DNA from: Andrena cerasifolii
Taxonomy: Eukaryota; Arthropoda; Insecta; Hymenoptera; Andrenidae
Reading direction: 5' to 3'
Assembly: GCF_050908995.1 (NCBI RefSeq)
Contig: NC_135118.1
Coordinates: forward strand, 1 to 64,000
Length of the DNA stretch: 64,000 nucleotides
The notes beneath the pieces were generated by a model. It was given only the letters and a program-made list of their open reading frames with translations. It had not been told where the DNA came from and did not search any database. The position numbers and the translations under genes were made by a program. Below are positions 40,604 through 55,020 of the stretch, piece by piece. Numbering within the stretch: the first letter of the stretch is position 1; the number at the start of each line of letters is the position of its first letter.

Positions 40604-42490
40604 TTATTGAAAAACTGATATCGAAAAACTGATATTGAAAAACCGATATTGAAAAACCGATATTGAAAAACACATATTGAAAAACAAATATTGAAAAACC
40701 TATATCGAAAAACTGATATTGCATAGCCGATATAGAATCCGATATTAGAACCGATATTGAAAAACCGATATTGAAAAACCGATATTGAAAAACCGATATT
40801 GAAAAACCGATATAGAAAAACCGATATTGAAAAACCGATATTGAAAAACCGATATTGAAAAACCGATATTGAAAAACCTATATCGAAAAACTGATATTGC
40901 AAAACCGATATTGAAAAACCGATATTGAAAAACAAATATTGATAAACCGATATTGAAAAACCGATATTGAATCCGATATTAGAAACGATATTCAAAAACC
41001 GATATTGAATCCGATATTAGAACCGATATTGAAAAACTTATATCGAAAAACTGATATTGAAAAACCGATATTGAAAAACCGATATTGAAAAACAAATATT
41101 GATAAACCGATATTGAAAATCCGATATTGAAACCGATATTGAAAAACCGATATTGAAAAACCGATATTGAAAAACCGATATTGAAAAACAAATATTGATA
41201 AACCGATATTGAAAATCCGATATTGAAACCGATATTGAAAAACCGATATTGAAAAACACATATTGAAAAACAAATATTGAAAAACCTATATCCAAAAACT
41301 GATATTGCAAAACCGATATTGAAAAAGACATATTGAAAAACAAATATTGAAAAACCTATATCGAAAAACTGATATTGCAAAACCGATATTGAATCCGATA
41401 TTAGAACCGATATTGAAAAACCGATATTGAAAAACCTATATCGAAAATCTGATATTGCAAAACCGATATTGAATCCGATATTAGAACCGATATTGAAAAA
41501 CAAATATTGAAAAAACTATATTAGAACCGATATTGAAAAACCGATATTGAAAAACATATATCGAAAAACTGATATTGAAAAACCGATATTGAAATACCGA
41601 TATTGAATCCGATATTAGAACCGATATTGAAAAACCGATATTGAAAAACCAATATCGAAAAACTGATATTGCAAAACCGATATTGAAAAACCGATATTGA
41701 ATCCGATATTAGAACCGATATTAGAACCGATATTGAAAAACCGATATTGAAAAACCGATATTGAAAAACCGATATTGAAAAACCGATATTGCAAAACCGA
41801 TATTGAAAAACCGATATTGAATCCGATATTAGAACCGATATTGAAAAACCGATATTGAAAAACCGCTATTGAAAAACCTATATCGAAAAACTGATATTGC
41901 AAAACCGATTTTGAAAAACCGATATTGAATCCGATATTAGAACCGATATTGAAAAACAGATATTGAATCCGATATTAGAACCGATATTCAAAAACCGATA
42001 TTGAAAACCAAATATCGAAAAACTGATATTGAAAAACCGATATTGAAAAACCTATATCGAAAAACTGATATTGCAAAACCGATATTGAAATACCGATATT
42101 GAATCCGATATTAGAACCGATATTGAAAAACCGATATTGAAAAACCAATATCGAAAAACTGATATTGCAAAACCGATATTGAAAACCGATATTGAATCCG
42201 ATATTAGAACCGATATTAGAACCGATATTGAAAAACCGATATTGAAAAACCGATATTGAAAAACCGATATTGAAAAACCGATATTGAAAAACCGATATCG
42301 AAAAACTGATATTGAAAAACCGATATTGAATAACCGATTTTGAAAAACTGATATTGAAAAACCGATATTGAAAAACTGATATTGAAAAACCGATATTGAA
42401 AAACCGATATTGAAAAACAAATATTGATAAACCGATATTGAAAAACCGATATTGAAACCGATATTGCAAAACCGATATTGAAAAACCAAT
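40604..42490 (+). repeat. Diverged third copy of the 3.36-kb HOR
   Basis: From the CAATTATTG unit near 40,604 the sequence matches 33,663 onward at about +6,938 bp (AAACGATATTC at 34,045/40,983), so the first ~1.8 kb of the HOR is present. Private changes include GCATAGCC near 40,722, AACTATATTAG near 41,515 and a 13-bp unit (one A lost) near 42,181. It then leaves the HOR order and enters a module carrying CCAATATCG, TTGCAAAACCAATATTG and GATTTTG. Confidence 0.78.
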
Positions 42491-42494
42491 ATTG

Positions 42495-44610
42495 AAAAAA
42501 CAATATCGAAAAACTGATATTGCAAAACCAATATTGAAAAACCGATATTGAATCCGATATTAGAACCGATATTGAAAAACCGATATTGAAAAACCAATAT
42601 CGAAAAACTGATATTGCAAAACCAATATTGAAAAACCGATATTGAATCCGATATTAGAACCGATATTAGAACCGATATTGAAAAACCGATATTGAAAAAC
42701 CGATATTGAAAAACCGATATCGAAAAACTGATATTGAAAAACCGATATTGAAAAACCGATTTTGAAAAACTGATATTGAAAAACCGATATTGAAAAACTG
42801 ATATTGAAAAACCGATATTGAAAAACCGATATTGAAAAACCGATATTGAAAAACAAATATTGATAAACCGATATTGAAACCGATATTGCAAAACCGATTT
42901 TGAAAAACTGATATTGAAAAACCGATATTGAAAAACTGATATTGAAAAACCGATATTGAAAAACTGATATTGAAAAACCGATATTGAAAAACCGATATTG
43001 AAAAACCGATATTGAAAAACAAATATTGATAAACCGATATTGAAACCGATATTGCAAAACCGATATTGAAAAACCGATACTGAAAAACCTATATCGAAAA
43101 ACTGATATTGAAAAACTGATTTCGAAAAACTGATATTGAAAAACCGATATTGAAAAACCGATATTGAAAAACCGATATTGAAAAACCTATATCGAAAAAC
43201 TGATATTGCAAAACCGATATTGCAAAACCGATATTGAATCCGATATTAGAACCGATATTGAAAAACCGATATTGAAAAACCAATATCGAAAAACTGATAT
43301 TGCAAAACCGATATTGAAACACCGATATTGATTCCGATATTAGAACCGATATTGAAAAACAATTATTGAAAAACTGATATCGAAAAACTGATATTGAAAA
43401 ACCGATATTGAAAAACCGATATTGAAAAACACATATTGAAAAACAAATATTGAAAAACCTATATCGAAAAACTGATATTGCAAAGCCGATATAGAATCCG
43501 ATATTAGAACCGATATTGAAAAACCGATATTGAAAAACCGATATTGAAAAACCGATATTGAAAAACCGATATTGAAAAACCTATATCGAAAAACTGATAT
43601 TGCAAAACCGATATTGAATCCGATATTAGAACCGATATTGAAAAACCGATATTGAAAAACCAATATCGAAAAACTGATATTGCAAAACCAATATTGAAAA
43701 ACCGATATTGAATCCGATATTAGAACCGATATTAGAACCGATATTGAAAAACCGATATTGAAAAACCGATATTGAAAAACCGATATTGAAAAACCGATAT
43801 TGAAAAACCGATATCGAAAAACTGATATTGAAAAACCGATATTGAAAAACCGATTTTGAAAAACTGATATTGAAAAACCGACATTGAAAAACTGATATTG
43901 AAAAACCGATATTGAAAAACCGATATTGAAAAACCGATATTGAAAAACAAATATTGATAAACCGATATTGAAACCGATATTGCAAAACCGATATTGAAAA
44001 ACCAATATTGAAAAACAAATATTGAAAAACTGATATCGAAAAACTGATATTGAAAAACCGATATTGAAAAACCGATATTGAATCCGATATTAGAACCGAT
44101 ATTGAAAAACCGATATTGAATCCGATATTAGAACCGATATTGAAAAACCGATATTGAATCCGATATTAGAACCGATATTGAAAAACCGATATTGAAAAAC
44201 CGATATTGAAAAACCGATATTGAAAAACAAATATTGAAACCGATATTGCAAAACCGATATTGAAAAACCAATATTGAAAAACAAATATTGAAAAACTGAT
44301 ATCGAAAAACTGATATTGAAAAACCGATATTGAAAACTAAATATTGAAAAACCGATATTGAAAACTAAATATTGAAAAACCGATATTGAAAAACCTATAT
44401 CGAAAAACTGATATTGCAAAACCGATATTGAAAAACCGATATTGATTCCGATATTAGAACCGATATTGAAAAACCGATATTGAAAAACAAATATTGAAAA
44501 ACTGATATCGAAAAACTGATATTGAAAAACCGATATTGAAAAACCGATATTGAAAAACACATATTGAAAAACAAATATTGAAAAACCTATATCGAAAAAC
44601 TGAAATTGCA
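42495..44610 (+). repeat. Mixed HOR modules
   Basis: This region holds a ~94-bp doublet beginning near 42,495 (two CCAATATCG strings), a series of alternating CTGATATTG and CCGATATTG units around 42,900-43,000, GATACTG near 43,078, GCCGATATAG near 43,486 and a ~0.5-kb module from 44,080 with a duplicated ACTAAATATT string near 44,336-44,366. The segment 42,666-43,022 matches 46,760-47,116 (+4,094) and 49,882-50,238 (+7,216). Confidence 0.7.
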
Positions 44611-44759
44611 AAACCGATATTGAATCCGATATTAGAACCGATATTGAAAAACCGATATTGAAAAACCGATATTGAAAAACCGATATTGAAAAACCGATAT
44701 TGAAAAACCTATATCGAAAAACTGATATTGCAAAACCGATATTGAAAAACCGATATTGA

Positions 44760-46680
44760 TTCCGATATTAGAACCGATATTGAAAAACAATTATTGAAAA
44801 ACTGATATCGAAAAACTGATATTGAAAAACCGATATTGAAAAACCGATATTGAAAAACACATATTGAAAAACAAATATTGAAAAACCTATATCGAAAAAC
44901 TGATATTGCAAAGCCGATATAGAATCCGATATTAGAACCGATATTGAAAAACCGATATTGAAAAACCGATATTGAAAAACCGATATTGAAAAACCGATAT
45001 AGAAAAACCGATATTGAAAAACCGATATTGAAAAACCGATATTGAAAAACCTATATCGAAAAACTGATATTGCAAAACCGATATTGAAAAACCGATATTG
45101 AAAAACAAATATTGATAAACCGATATTGAAAAACCGATATTGAATCCGATATTAGAAACGATATTCAAAAACCGATATTGAATCCGATATTAGAACCGAT
45201 ATTGAAAAACTTATATCGAAAAACTGATATTGAAAAACCGATATTGAAAAACCGATATTGAAAAACAAATATTGATAAACCGATATTGAAAATCCGATAT
45301 TGAAACCGATATTGAAAAACCGATATTGAAAAACCGATATTGAAAAACCGATATTGAAAAACAAATATTGATAAACCGATATTGAAAATCCGATATTGAA
45401 ACCGATATTGAAAAACCGATATTGAAAAACACATATTGAAAAACAAATATTGAAAAACCTATATCCAAAAACTGATATTGCAAAACCGATATTGAAAAAG
45501 ACATATTGAAAAACAAATATTGAAAAACCTATATCGAAAAACTGATATTGCAAAACCGATATTGAATCCGATATTAGAACCGATATTGAAAAACCGATAT
45601 TGAAAAACCTATATCGAAAATCTGATATTGCAAAACCGATATTGAATCCGATATTAGAACCGATATTGAAAAACAAATATTGAAAAAACGATATTAGAAC
45701 CGATATTGAAAAACCGATATTGAAAAACATATATCGAAAAACTGATATTGCAAAACCGATATTGAAATACCGATATTGAATCCGATATTAGAACCGATAT
45801 TGAAAAACCGATATTGAAAAACCAATATCGAAAAACTGATATTGCAAAACCGATATTGAAAAACCGATATTGAATCCGATATTAGAACCGATATTAGAAC
45901 CGATATTGAAAAACCGATATTGAAAAACCGATATTGAAAAACCGATATTGAAAAACCGATATTGCAAAACCGATATTGAAAAACCGATATTGAATCCGAT
46001 ATTAGAACCGATATTGAAAAACCGATATTGAAAAACCGCTATTGAAAAACCTATATCGAAAAACTGATATTGCAAAACCGATTTTGAAAAACCGATATTG
46101 AATCCGATATTAGAACCGATATTGAAAAACAGATATTGAATCCGATATTAGAACCGATATTCAAAAACCGATATTGAAAACCAAATATCGAAAAACTGAT
46201 ATTGAAAAACCGATATTGAAAAACCTATATCGAAAAACTGATATTGCAAAACCGATATTGAAATACCGATATTGAATCCGATATTAGAACCGATATTGAA
46301 AAACCGATATTGAAAAACCAATATCGAAAAACTGATATTGCAAAACCGATATTGAAAAACCGATATTGAATCCGATATTAGAACCGATATTAGAACCGAT
46401 ATTGAAAAACCGATATTGAAAAACCGATATTGAAAAACCGATATTGAAAAACCGATATTGAAAAACCGATATTGAAAAACCGATATCGAAAAACTGATAT
46501 TGAAAAACCGATATTGAATAACCGATTTTGAAAAACTGATATTGAAAAACCGATATTGAAAAACTGATATTGAAAAACCGATATTGAAAAACCGATATTG
46601 AAAAACAAATATTGATAAACCGATATTGAAAAACCGATATTGAAACCGATATTGCAAAACCGATATTGAAAAACCAATAT
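44760..46680 (+). repeat. Fourth copy of the 3.36-kb HOR first half
   Basis: It aligns to the third copy at +4,173 bp (AAACGATATTC 40,983/45,156). The odd offset is explained by a 13-bp unit in the third copy near 42,181. It keeps GAATCC after AAACGATATTC, as in the 34-41-kb copies, grouping it with them and not with the 6-30-kb copies. Confidence 0.78.
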
Positions 46681-46687
46681 TGAAAAA

Positions 46688-48320
46688 CCAATATCGAAAA
46701 ACTGATATTGCAAAACCAATATTGAAAAACCGATATTGAATCCGATATTAGAACCGATATTAGAACCGATATTGAAAAACCGATATTGAAAAACCGATAT
46801 TGAAAAACCGATATCGAAAAACTGATATTGAAAAACCGATATTGAAAAACCGATTTTGAAAAACTGATATTGAAAAACCGATATTGAAAAACTGATATTG
46901 AAAAACCGATATTGAAAAACCGATATTGAAAAACCGATATTGAAAAACAAATATTGATAAACCGATATTGAAACCGATATTGCAAAACCGATTTTGAAAA
47001 ACTGATATTGAAAAACCGATATTGAAAAACTGATATTGAAAAACCGATATTGAAAAACTGATATTGAAAAACCGATATTGAAAAACCGATATTGAAAAAC
47101 CGATATTGAAAAACAAATATTGATAAACCGATATTGAAACCGATATTGCAAAACCGATATTGAAAAACCGATACTGAAAAACCTATATCGAAAAACTGAT
47201 ATTGAAAAACTGATTTCGAAAAACTGATATTGAAAAACCGATATTGAAAAACCGATATTGAAAAACCGATATTGAAAAACCTATATCGAAAAACTGATAT
47301 TGCAAAACCGATATTGCAAAACCGATATTGAATCCGATATTAGAACCGATATTGAAAAACCGATATTGAAAAACCAATATCGAAAAACTGATATTGCAAA
47401 ACCGATATTGAAAAACCGATATTGATTCCGATATTAGAACCGATATTGAAAAACAATTATTGAAAAACTGATATCGAAAAACTGATATTGAAAAACCGAT
47501 ATTGAAAAACCGATATTGAAAAACACATATTGAAAAACAAATATTGAAAAACCTATATCGAAAAACTGATATTGCAAAGCCGATATAGAATCCGATATTA
47601 GAACCGATATTGAAAAACCGATATTGAAAAACCGATATTGAAAAACCGATATTGAAAAACCGATATTGAAAAACCGATATTGAAAAACCTATATCGAAAA
47701 ACTGATATTGCAAAACCGATATTGAATCCGATATTAGAACCGATATTGAAAAACCGATATTGAAAAACCAATATCGAAAAACTGATATTGCAAAACCAAT
47801 ATTGAAAAACCGATATTGAATCCGATATTAGAACCGATATTAGAACCGATATTGAAAAACCGATATTGAAAAACCGATATTGAAAAACCGATATTGAAAA
47901 ACCGATATTGAAAAACCGATATCGAAAAACTGATATTGAAAAACCGATATTGAAAAACCGATTTTGAAAAACTGATATTGAAAAACCGATATTGAAAAAC
48001 TGATATTGAAAAACCGATATTGAAAAACCGATATTGAAAAACCGATATTGAAAAACAAATATTGATAAACCGATATTGAAACCGATATTGCAAAACCGAT
48101 ATTGAAAAACCAATATTGAAAAACAAATATTGAAAAACTGATATCGAAAAACTGATATTGAAAAACCGATATTGAAAAACCGATATTGAATCCGATATTA
48201 GAACCGATATTGAAAAACCGATATTGAATCCGATATTAGAACCGATATTGAAAAACCGATATTGAATCCGATATTAGAACCGATATTGAAAAACCGATAT
48301 TGAAAAACCGATATTGAAAA
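46688..48320 (+). repeat. 1.63-kb block, first member of a 3,122-bp pair
   Basis: It matches 49,810-51,440 at exactly 3,122 bp (223 x 14) at CCAATATCG (46,688/49,810), at TTAGAA (47,598/50,720) and at points between. Within it, 47,405-47,590 does not match the partner although the spacing on both sides is unchanged. The block ends near 48,318, where a 38-bp-repeat head is fused to a TTGATAAACC/GAAAATCC module. Confidence 0.8.
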
Positions 48321-49809
48321 ACAAATATTGATAAACCGATATTGAAAATCCGATATTGAAACCGATATTGAAAAACCGATATTGAAAAACCGATATTGAA
48401 AAACAAATATTGATAAACCGATATTGAAAATCCGATATTGAAACCGATATTGAAAAACCGATATTGAAAAACACATATTGAAAAACAAATATTGAAAAAC
48501 CTATATCCAAAAACTGATATTGCAAAACCGATATTGAAAAAGACATATTGAAAAACAAATATTGAAAAACCTATATCGAAAAACTGATATTGCAAAACCG
48601 ATATTGAATCCGATATTAGAACCGATATTGAAAAACCGATATTGAAAAACCTATATCGAAAATCTGATATTGCAAAACCGATATTGAATCCGATATTAGA
48701 ACCGATATTGAAAAACAAATATTGAAAAAACGATATTAGAACCGATATTGAAAAACCGATATTGAAAAACATATATCGAAAAACTGATATTGCAAAACCG
48801 ATATTGAAATACCGATATTGAATCCGATATTAGAACCGATATTGAAAAACCGATATTGAAAAACCAATATCGAAAAACTGATATTGCAAAACCGATATTG
48901 AAAAACCGATATTGAATCCGATATTAGAACCGATATTAGAACCGATATTGAAAAACCGATATTGAAAAACCGATATTGAAAAACCGATATTGAAAAACCG
49001 ATATTGCAAAACCGATATTGAAAAACCGATATTGAATCCGATATTAGAACCGATATTGAAAAACCGATATTGAAAAACCGCTATTGAAAAACCTATATCG
49101 AAAAACTGATATTGCAAAACCGATTTTGAAAAACCGATATTGAATCCGATATTAGAACCGATATTGAAAAACAGATATTGAATCCGATATTAGAACCGAT
49201 ATTCAAAAACCGATATTGAAAACCAAATATCGAAAAACTGATATTGAAAAACCGATATTGAAAAACCTATATCGAAAAACTGATATTGCAAAACCGATAT
49301 TGAAATACCGATATTGAATCCGATATTAGAACCGATATTGAAAAACCGATATTGAAAAACCAATATCGAAAAACTGATATTGCAAAACCGATATTGAAAA
49401 ACCGATATTGAATCCGATATTAGAACCGATATTAGAACCGATATTGAAAAACCGATATTGAAAAACCGATATTGAAAAACCGATATTGAAAAACCGATAT
49501 TGAAAAACCGATATCGAAAAACTGATATTGAAAAACCGATATTGAATAACCGATTTTGAAAAACTGATATTGAAAAACCGATATTGAAAAACTGATATTG
49601 AAAAACCGATATTGAAAAACCGATATTGAAAAACAAATATTGATAAACCGATATTGAAAAACCGATATTGAAACCGATATTGCAAAACCGATATTGAAAA
49701 ACCAATATTGAAAAACCAATATCGAAAAACTGATATTGCAAAACCAATATTGAAAAACCGATATTGAATCCGATATTAGAACCGATATTGAAAAACCGAT
49801 ATTGAAAAA
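48321..49809 (+). repeat. Further copy of the 3.36-kb HOR middle
   Basis: From GAAAATCC strings near 48,350 through AAAGACATATTG near 48,540, TTGAAATACC near 48,805, CCGCTATTG near 49,080 and CAGATATTG near 49,170, the order follows 45,260-46,680 at about +3,042 bp. It carries the extra ~94-bp CCAATATCG doublet (49,716-49,809) that the 46.7-kb copy lacks and the 42.5-kb copy has. Confidence 0.75.
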
Positions 49810-51440
49810 CCAATATCGAAAAACTGATATTGCAAAACCAATATTGAAAAACCGATATTGAATCCGATATTAGAACCGATATTAGAACCGATATTGAAAA
49901 ACCGATATTGAAAAACCGATATTGAAAAACCGATATCGAAAAACTGATATTGAAAAACCGATATTGAAAAACCGATTTTGAAAAACTGATATTGAAAAAC
50001 CGATATTGAAAAACTGATATTGAAAAACCGATATTGAAAAACCGATATTGAAAAACCGATATTGAAAAACAAATATTGATAAACCGATATTGAAACCGAT
50101 ATTGCAAAACCGATTTTGAAAAACTGATATTGAAAAACCGATATTGAAAAACTGATATTGAAAAACCGATATTGAAAAACTGATATTGAAAAACCGATAT
50201 TGAAAAACCGATATTGAAAAACCGATATTGAAAAACAAATATTGATAAACCGATATTGAAACCGATATTGCAAAACCGATATTGAAAAACCGATACTGAA
50301 AAACCTATATCGAAAAACTGATATTGAAAAACTGATTTCGAAAAACTGATATTGAAAAACCGATATTGAAAAACCGATATTGAAAAACCGATATTGAAAA
50401 ACCTATATCGAAAAACTGATATTGCAAAACCGATATTGCAAAACCGATATTGAATCCGATATTAGAACCGATATTGAAAAACCGATATTGAAAAACCAAT
50501 ATCGAAAAACTGATATTGCAAAACCAATATTGAAAAACCGATATTGAATCCGATATTAGAACCGATATTAGAACCGATATTGAAAAACCGATATTGAAAA
50601 ACCGATATTGAAAAACCGATATCGAAAAACTGATATTGAAAAACCGATATTGAAAAACCGATTTTGAAAAACTGATATTGAAAAACCGATATTGAAAAAC
50701 TGATATTGAAAATCCGATATTAGAACCGATATTGAAAAACCGATATTGAAAAACCGATATTGAAAAACCGATATTGAAAAACCGATATTGAAAAACCGAT
50801 ATTGAAAAACCTATATCGAAAAACTGATATTGCAAAACCGATATTGAATCCGATATTAGAACCGATATTGAAAAACCGATATTGAAAAACCAATATCGAA
50901 AAACTGATATTGCAAAACCAATATTGAAAAACCGATATTGAATCCGATATTAGAACCGATATTAGAACCGATATTGAAAAACCGATATTGAAAAACCGAT
51001 ATTGAAAAACCGATATTGAAAAACCGATATTGAAAAACCGATATCGAAAAACTGATATTGAAAAACCGATATTGAAAAACCGATTTTGAAAAACTGATAT
51101 TGAAAAACCGATATTGAAAAACTGATATTGAAAAACCGATATTGAAAAACCGATATTGAAAAACCGATATTGAAAAACAAATATTGATAAACCGATATTG
51201 AAACCGATATTGCAAAACCGATATTGAAAAACCAATATTGAAAAACAAATATTGAAAAACTGATATCGAAAAACTGATATTGAAAAACCGATATTGAAAA
51301 ACCGATATTGAATCCGATATTAGAACCGATATTGAAAAACCGATATTGAATCCGATATTAGAACCGATATTGAAAAACCGATATTGAATCCGATATTAGA
51401 ACCGATATTGAAAAACCGATATTGAAAAACCGATATTGAA
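49810..51440 (+). repeat. 1.63-kb block, second member of the 3,122-bp pair
   Basis: It matches 46,688-48,320 except for 50,527-50,710, where the GATTCC/CAATTATTG/GCCGATATAG order is replaced by double TTAGAA, CCGATATCG and GATTTTG units of the same total length. The right junction, TTGAAAATCCG near 50,707, is a hybrid unit. The block ends near 51,445 where a ~0.5-kb module continues. Confidence 0.8.
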
Positions 51441-53334
51441 AAACAAATATTGAAACCGATATTGCAAAACCGATATTGAAAAACCAATATTGAAAAACAA
51501 ATATTGAAAAACTGATATCGAAAAACTGATATTGAAAAACCGATATTGAAAACTAAATATTGAAAAACCGATATTGAAAAACCTATATCGAAAAACTGAT
51601 ATTGCAAAACCGATATTGAAAAACCGATATTGATTCCGATATTAGAACCGATATTGAAAAACCGATATTGAAAAACAAATATTGAAAAACTGATATCGAA
51701 AAACTGATATTGAAAAACCGATATTGAAAAACCGATATTGAAAAACACATATTGAAAAACAAATATTGAAAAACCTATATCGAAAAACTGAAATTGCAAA
51801 ACCGATATTGAATCCGATATTAGAACCGATATTGAAAAACCGATATTGAAAAACCGATATTGAAAAACCGATATTGAAAAACCGATATTGAAAAACCTAT
51901 ATCGAAAAACTGATATTGCAAAACCGATATTGAAAAACCGATATTGATTCCGATATTAGAACTGATATTGAAAAACAATTATTGAAATACTGATATCGAA
52001 AAACTGATATTGAAAAACCGATATTGAAAAACCGATATTGAAAAACACATATTGAAAAACAAATATTGAAAAACCTATATCGAAAAACTGATATTGCAAA
52101 GCCGATATAGAATCCGATATTAGAACCGATATTGAAAAACCGATATTGAAAAACCGATATTGAAAAACCGATATAGAAAAACCGATATTGAAAAACCGAT
52201 ATTGAAAAACCGATATAGAAAAACCGATATTGAAAAACCGATATTGAAAAACCGATATTGAAAAACCTATATCGAAAAACTGATATTGCAAAACCGATAT
52301 TGCAAAACCGATATTGAATCCGATATTAGAACCGATATTGAAAAACCGATATTAAAAAACCAATATCGAAAAACTGATATTGCAAAACCGATATTGAAAA
52401 ACCGATATTGAATCCGATATTAGAACCGATATTAGAACCGATATTGAAAAACCGATATTGAAAAACCGATATTGAAAAACCGATATTGAAAAACCGATAT
52501 TGAAAAACCGATATCGAAAAACTGATATTGAAAAACCGATATTGAAAAACCGATATTGAAAAACTGATATTGAAAAACCGATATTGAAAAACTGATATTG
52601 AAAAACCGATATTGAAAAACCGATATTGAAAAACAAATATTGATAAACCGATATTGAAAAACCGATATTGAAACCGATATTGCAAAACCGATATTGAAAA
52701 ACCAATATTGAAAAACAAATATTGAAAAACTGATATCGAAAGACTGATATTGAAAAACCGATATTGAAAAACCGATATTGAAAAACACATATTGAAAAAC
52801 AAATATTGAAAAACCTATATCGAAAAACTGATATTGCAAAACCGATATTGAATCCGATATTAGAACCGATATTGAAAAACCGATATTGAAAAACCGATAT
52901 TGAAAAACCGATATTGAAAAACCGATATTGAAAAACCGATATTGAAAAACCTATATCGAAAAACTGATATTGCAAAACCGATATTGAAAAACCGATATTG
53001 ATTCCGATATTAGAACCGATATTGAAAAACAATTATTGAAAAACTGATATCGAAAAACTGATATTGCAAAACCGATATTGAAAAACCGATATTGAATCCG
53101 ATATTAGAACCGATATTAGAACCGATATTGAAAAACCGATATTGAAAAACCGATATTGAAAAACCGATATTGAAAAACCGATATTGAAAAACCGATATCG
53201 AAAAACTGATATTGAAAAACCGATATTGAAAAACCGATATTGAAAAACTGATATTGAAAAACCAATATTGAAAAACTGATATTGAAAAACCGATATTGAA
53301 AAACCGATATAGAAAAACAAATATTGATAAACCG
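51441..53334 (+). repeat. HOR modules like the left end and 59 kb
   Basis: 51,310-51,800 is a ~0.5-kb module identical in order to 59,270-59,760 (+7,960 bp). An ACTGATATTG variant before CAATTATTG at 51,961 is also at 59,921 and 60,781. Single-base oddities are TTGAAATACTG near 51,988 and ATTAAAAAACC near 52,351. 52,326-52,802 and 53,010-53,486 share a module also found near 5,502, 19,055 and 61,118. Confidence 0.7.
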
Positions 53335-54349
53335 ATATTGAAAAACCGATATTGAAACCGATATTGCAAAACCGATATTGAAAAACCAATATTGAAAAAC
53401 AAATATTGAAAAACTGATATCGAAAGACTGATATTGAAAAACCGATATTGAAAAACCGATATTGAAAAACACATATTGAAAAACAAATATTGAAAAACCT
53501 ATATCGAAAAACTGATATTGCAAAACCGATATTGAATCCGATATTAGAACCGATATTGAAAAACCGATATTGAAAAACCGATATTGAAAAACCGATATTG
53601 AAAAACCTATATCGAAAAACTGATATTGCAAAGCCGATATTGAAAAACCGATATTGATTCCGATATTAGAACCGATATTGAAAAACAATTATTGAAAAAC
53701 TGATATCGAAAAACTGATATTGAAAAACCGATACTGAAAAACCGATATTGAAAAACACATATTGAAAAACAAATATTGAAAAACCTATATCGAAAAACTG
53801 ATATTGCAAAGCCGATATAGAATCCGATATTAGAACCGATATTGAAAAACCGATATTGAAAAACCGATATTGAAAAACCTATATCGAAAAACTGATATTG
53901 CAAAACCGATATTGCAAAACCGATATTGAATCCGATATTAGAACCAATATTGAAAAACCGATATTGATAAACCTATATCGAAAAACTGATATTGCAAAAC
54001 CGATATTGTAAAACCGATATTGAATCCGATATTAGAACCGATATTGAAAAACCGATATTGAATCCGATATTAGAACCGATATTGAAAAACCGATATTGAA
54101 AAACCTATATCGAAAAACTGATATTGAAAAACTGATTTCGAAAAACTGATATTGAAAAACCGATATTGAAAAACCGATATTGAAAAACAAATATTGATAA
54201 ACCGATATTGAAAAACCGATATTCAATCCGATATTAGAACCGATATTGAAAAACCGATATTGAATCCGATATTAGAACCGATATTGAAAAACCGATATTG
54301 AAAAATCGATATTGAAAAACAAATATTGATAAACCGATATTGAAAAACA
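53335..54349 (+). repeat. Left-end module, second copy
   Basis: It matches 523-1,537 (+52,812) and 61,745-62,759 (-8,410). The match with 61,745 begins at TTGAAACC and ends where CACATATTG replaces a canonical unit. A GATAAACCTATATCG variant near 53,969 is shared with 62,379 but not with 1,157, so the two right-hand copies are closer relatives. Confidence 0.85.
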
Positions 54350-55020
54350 CATATTGAAAAACAAATATTGAAAAACCTATATCGAAAAACTGATATTGCA
54401 AAGCCGATATAGAATCCGATATTAGAACCGATATTGAAAAACCGATATTGAAAAACCGATATTGAAAAACCGATATTGAAAAACCGATATAGAAAAACCG
54501 ATATTGAAAAAGACATATTGAAAAACAAATATTGAAAAACCTATATCGAAAAACTGATATTGCAAAACCGATATTGAATCCGATATTAGAACCGATATTG
54601 AAAAACCGATATTGAAAAACCTATATCGAAAATCTGATATTGCAAAACCGATATTGAATCCGATATTAGAACCGATATTGAAAAACAAATATTGAAAAAC
54701 CGATATTAGAACCGATATTGAAAAACCGATATTGAAAAACATATATCGAAAAACTGATATTGCAAAGCCGATATAGAATCCGATATTAGAACCGATATTG
54801 AAAAACCGATATTGAAAAACCGATATTGAAAAACCGATATTGAAAAACCGATATAGAAAAACCGATATTGAAAAACCGATATTGAAAAACCGATATTGAA
54901 AAACCTATATCGAAAAACTGATATTGCAAAACCGATATTGAAAAACCGATATTGAAAAACAAATATTGATAAACCGATATTGAAAAACATATATCGAAAA
55001 ACTGATATTGCAAAACCGAT
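54350..55020 (+). repeat. Short shuffled HOR fragments
   Basis: Pieces of the HOR occur out of usual order. GCCGATATAG units lie at 54,406 and 54,767, 361 bp apart, with an AAAGACATATTG fragment between them near 54,510 and CATATATCG near 54,740 and again near 54,990. The short spacing indicates repeated small deletions or duplications. Confidence 0.65.
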
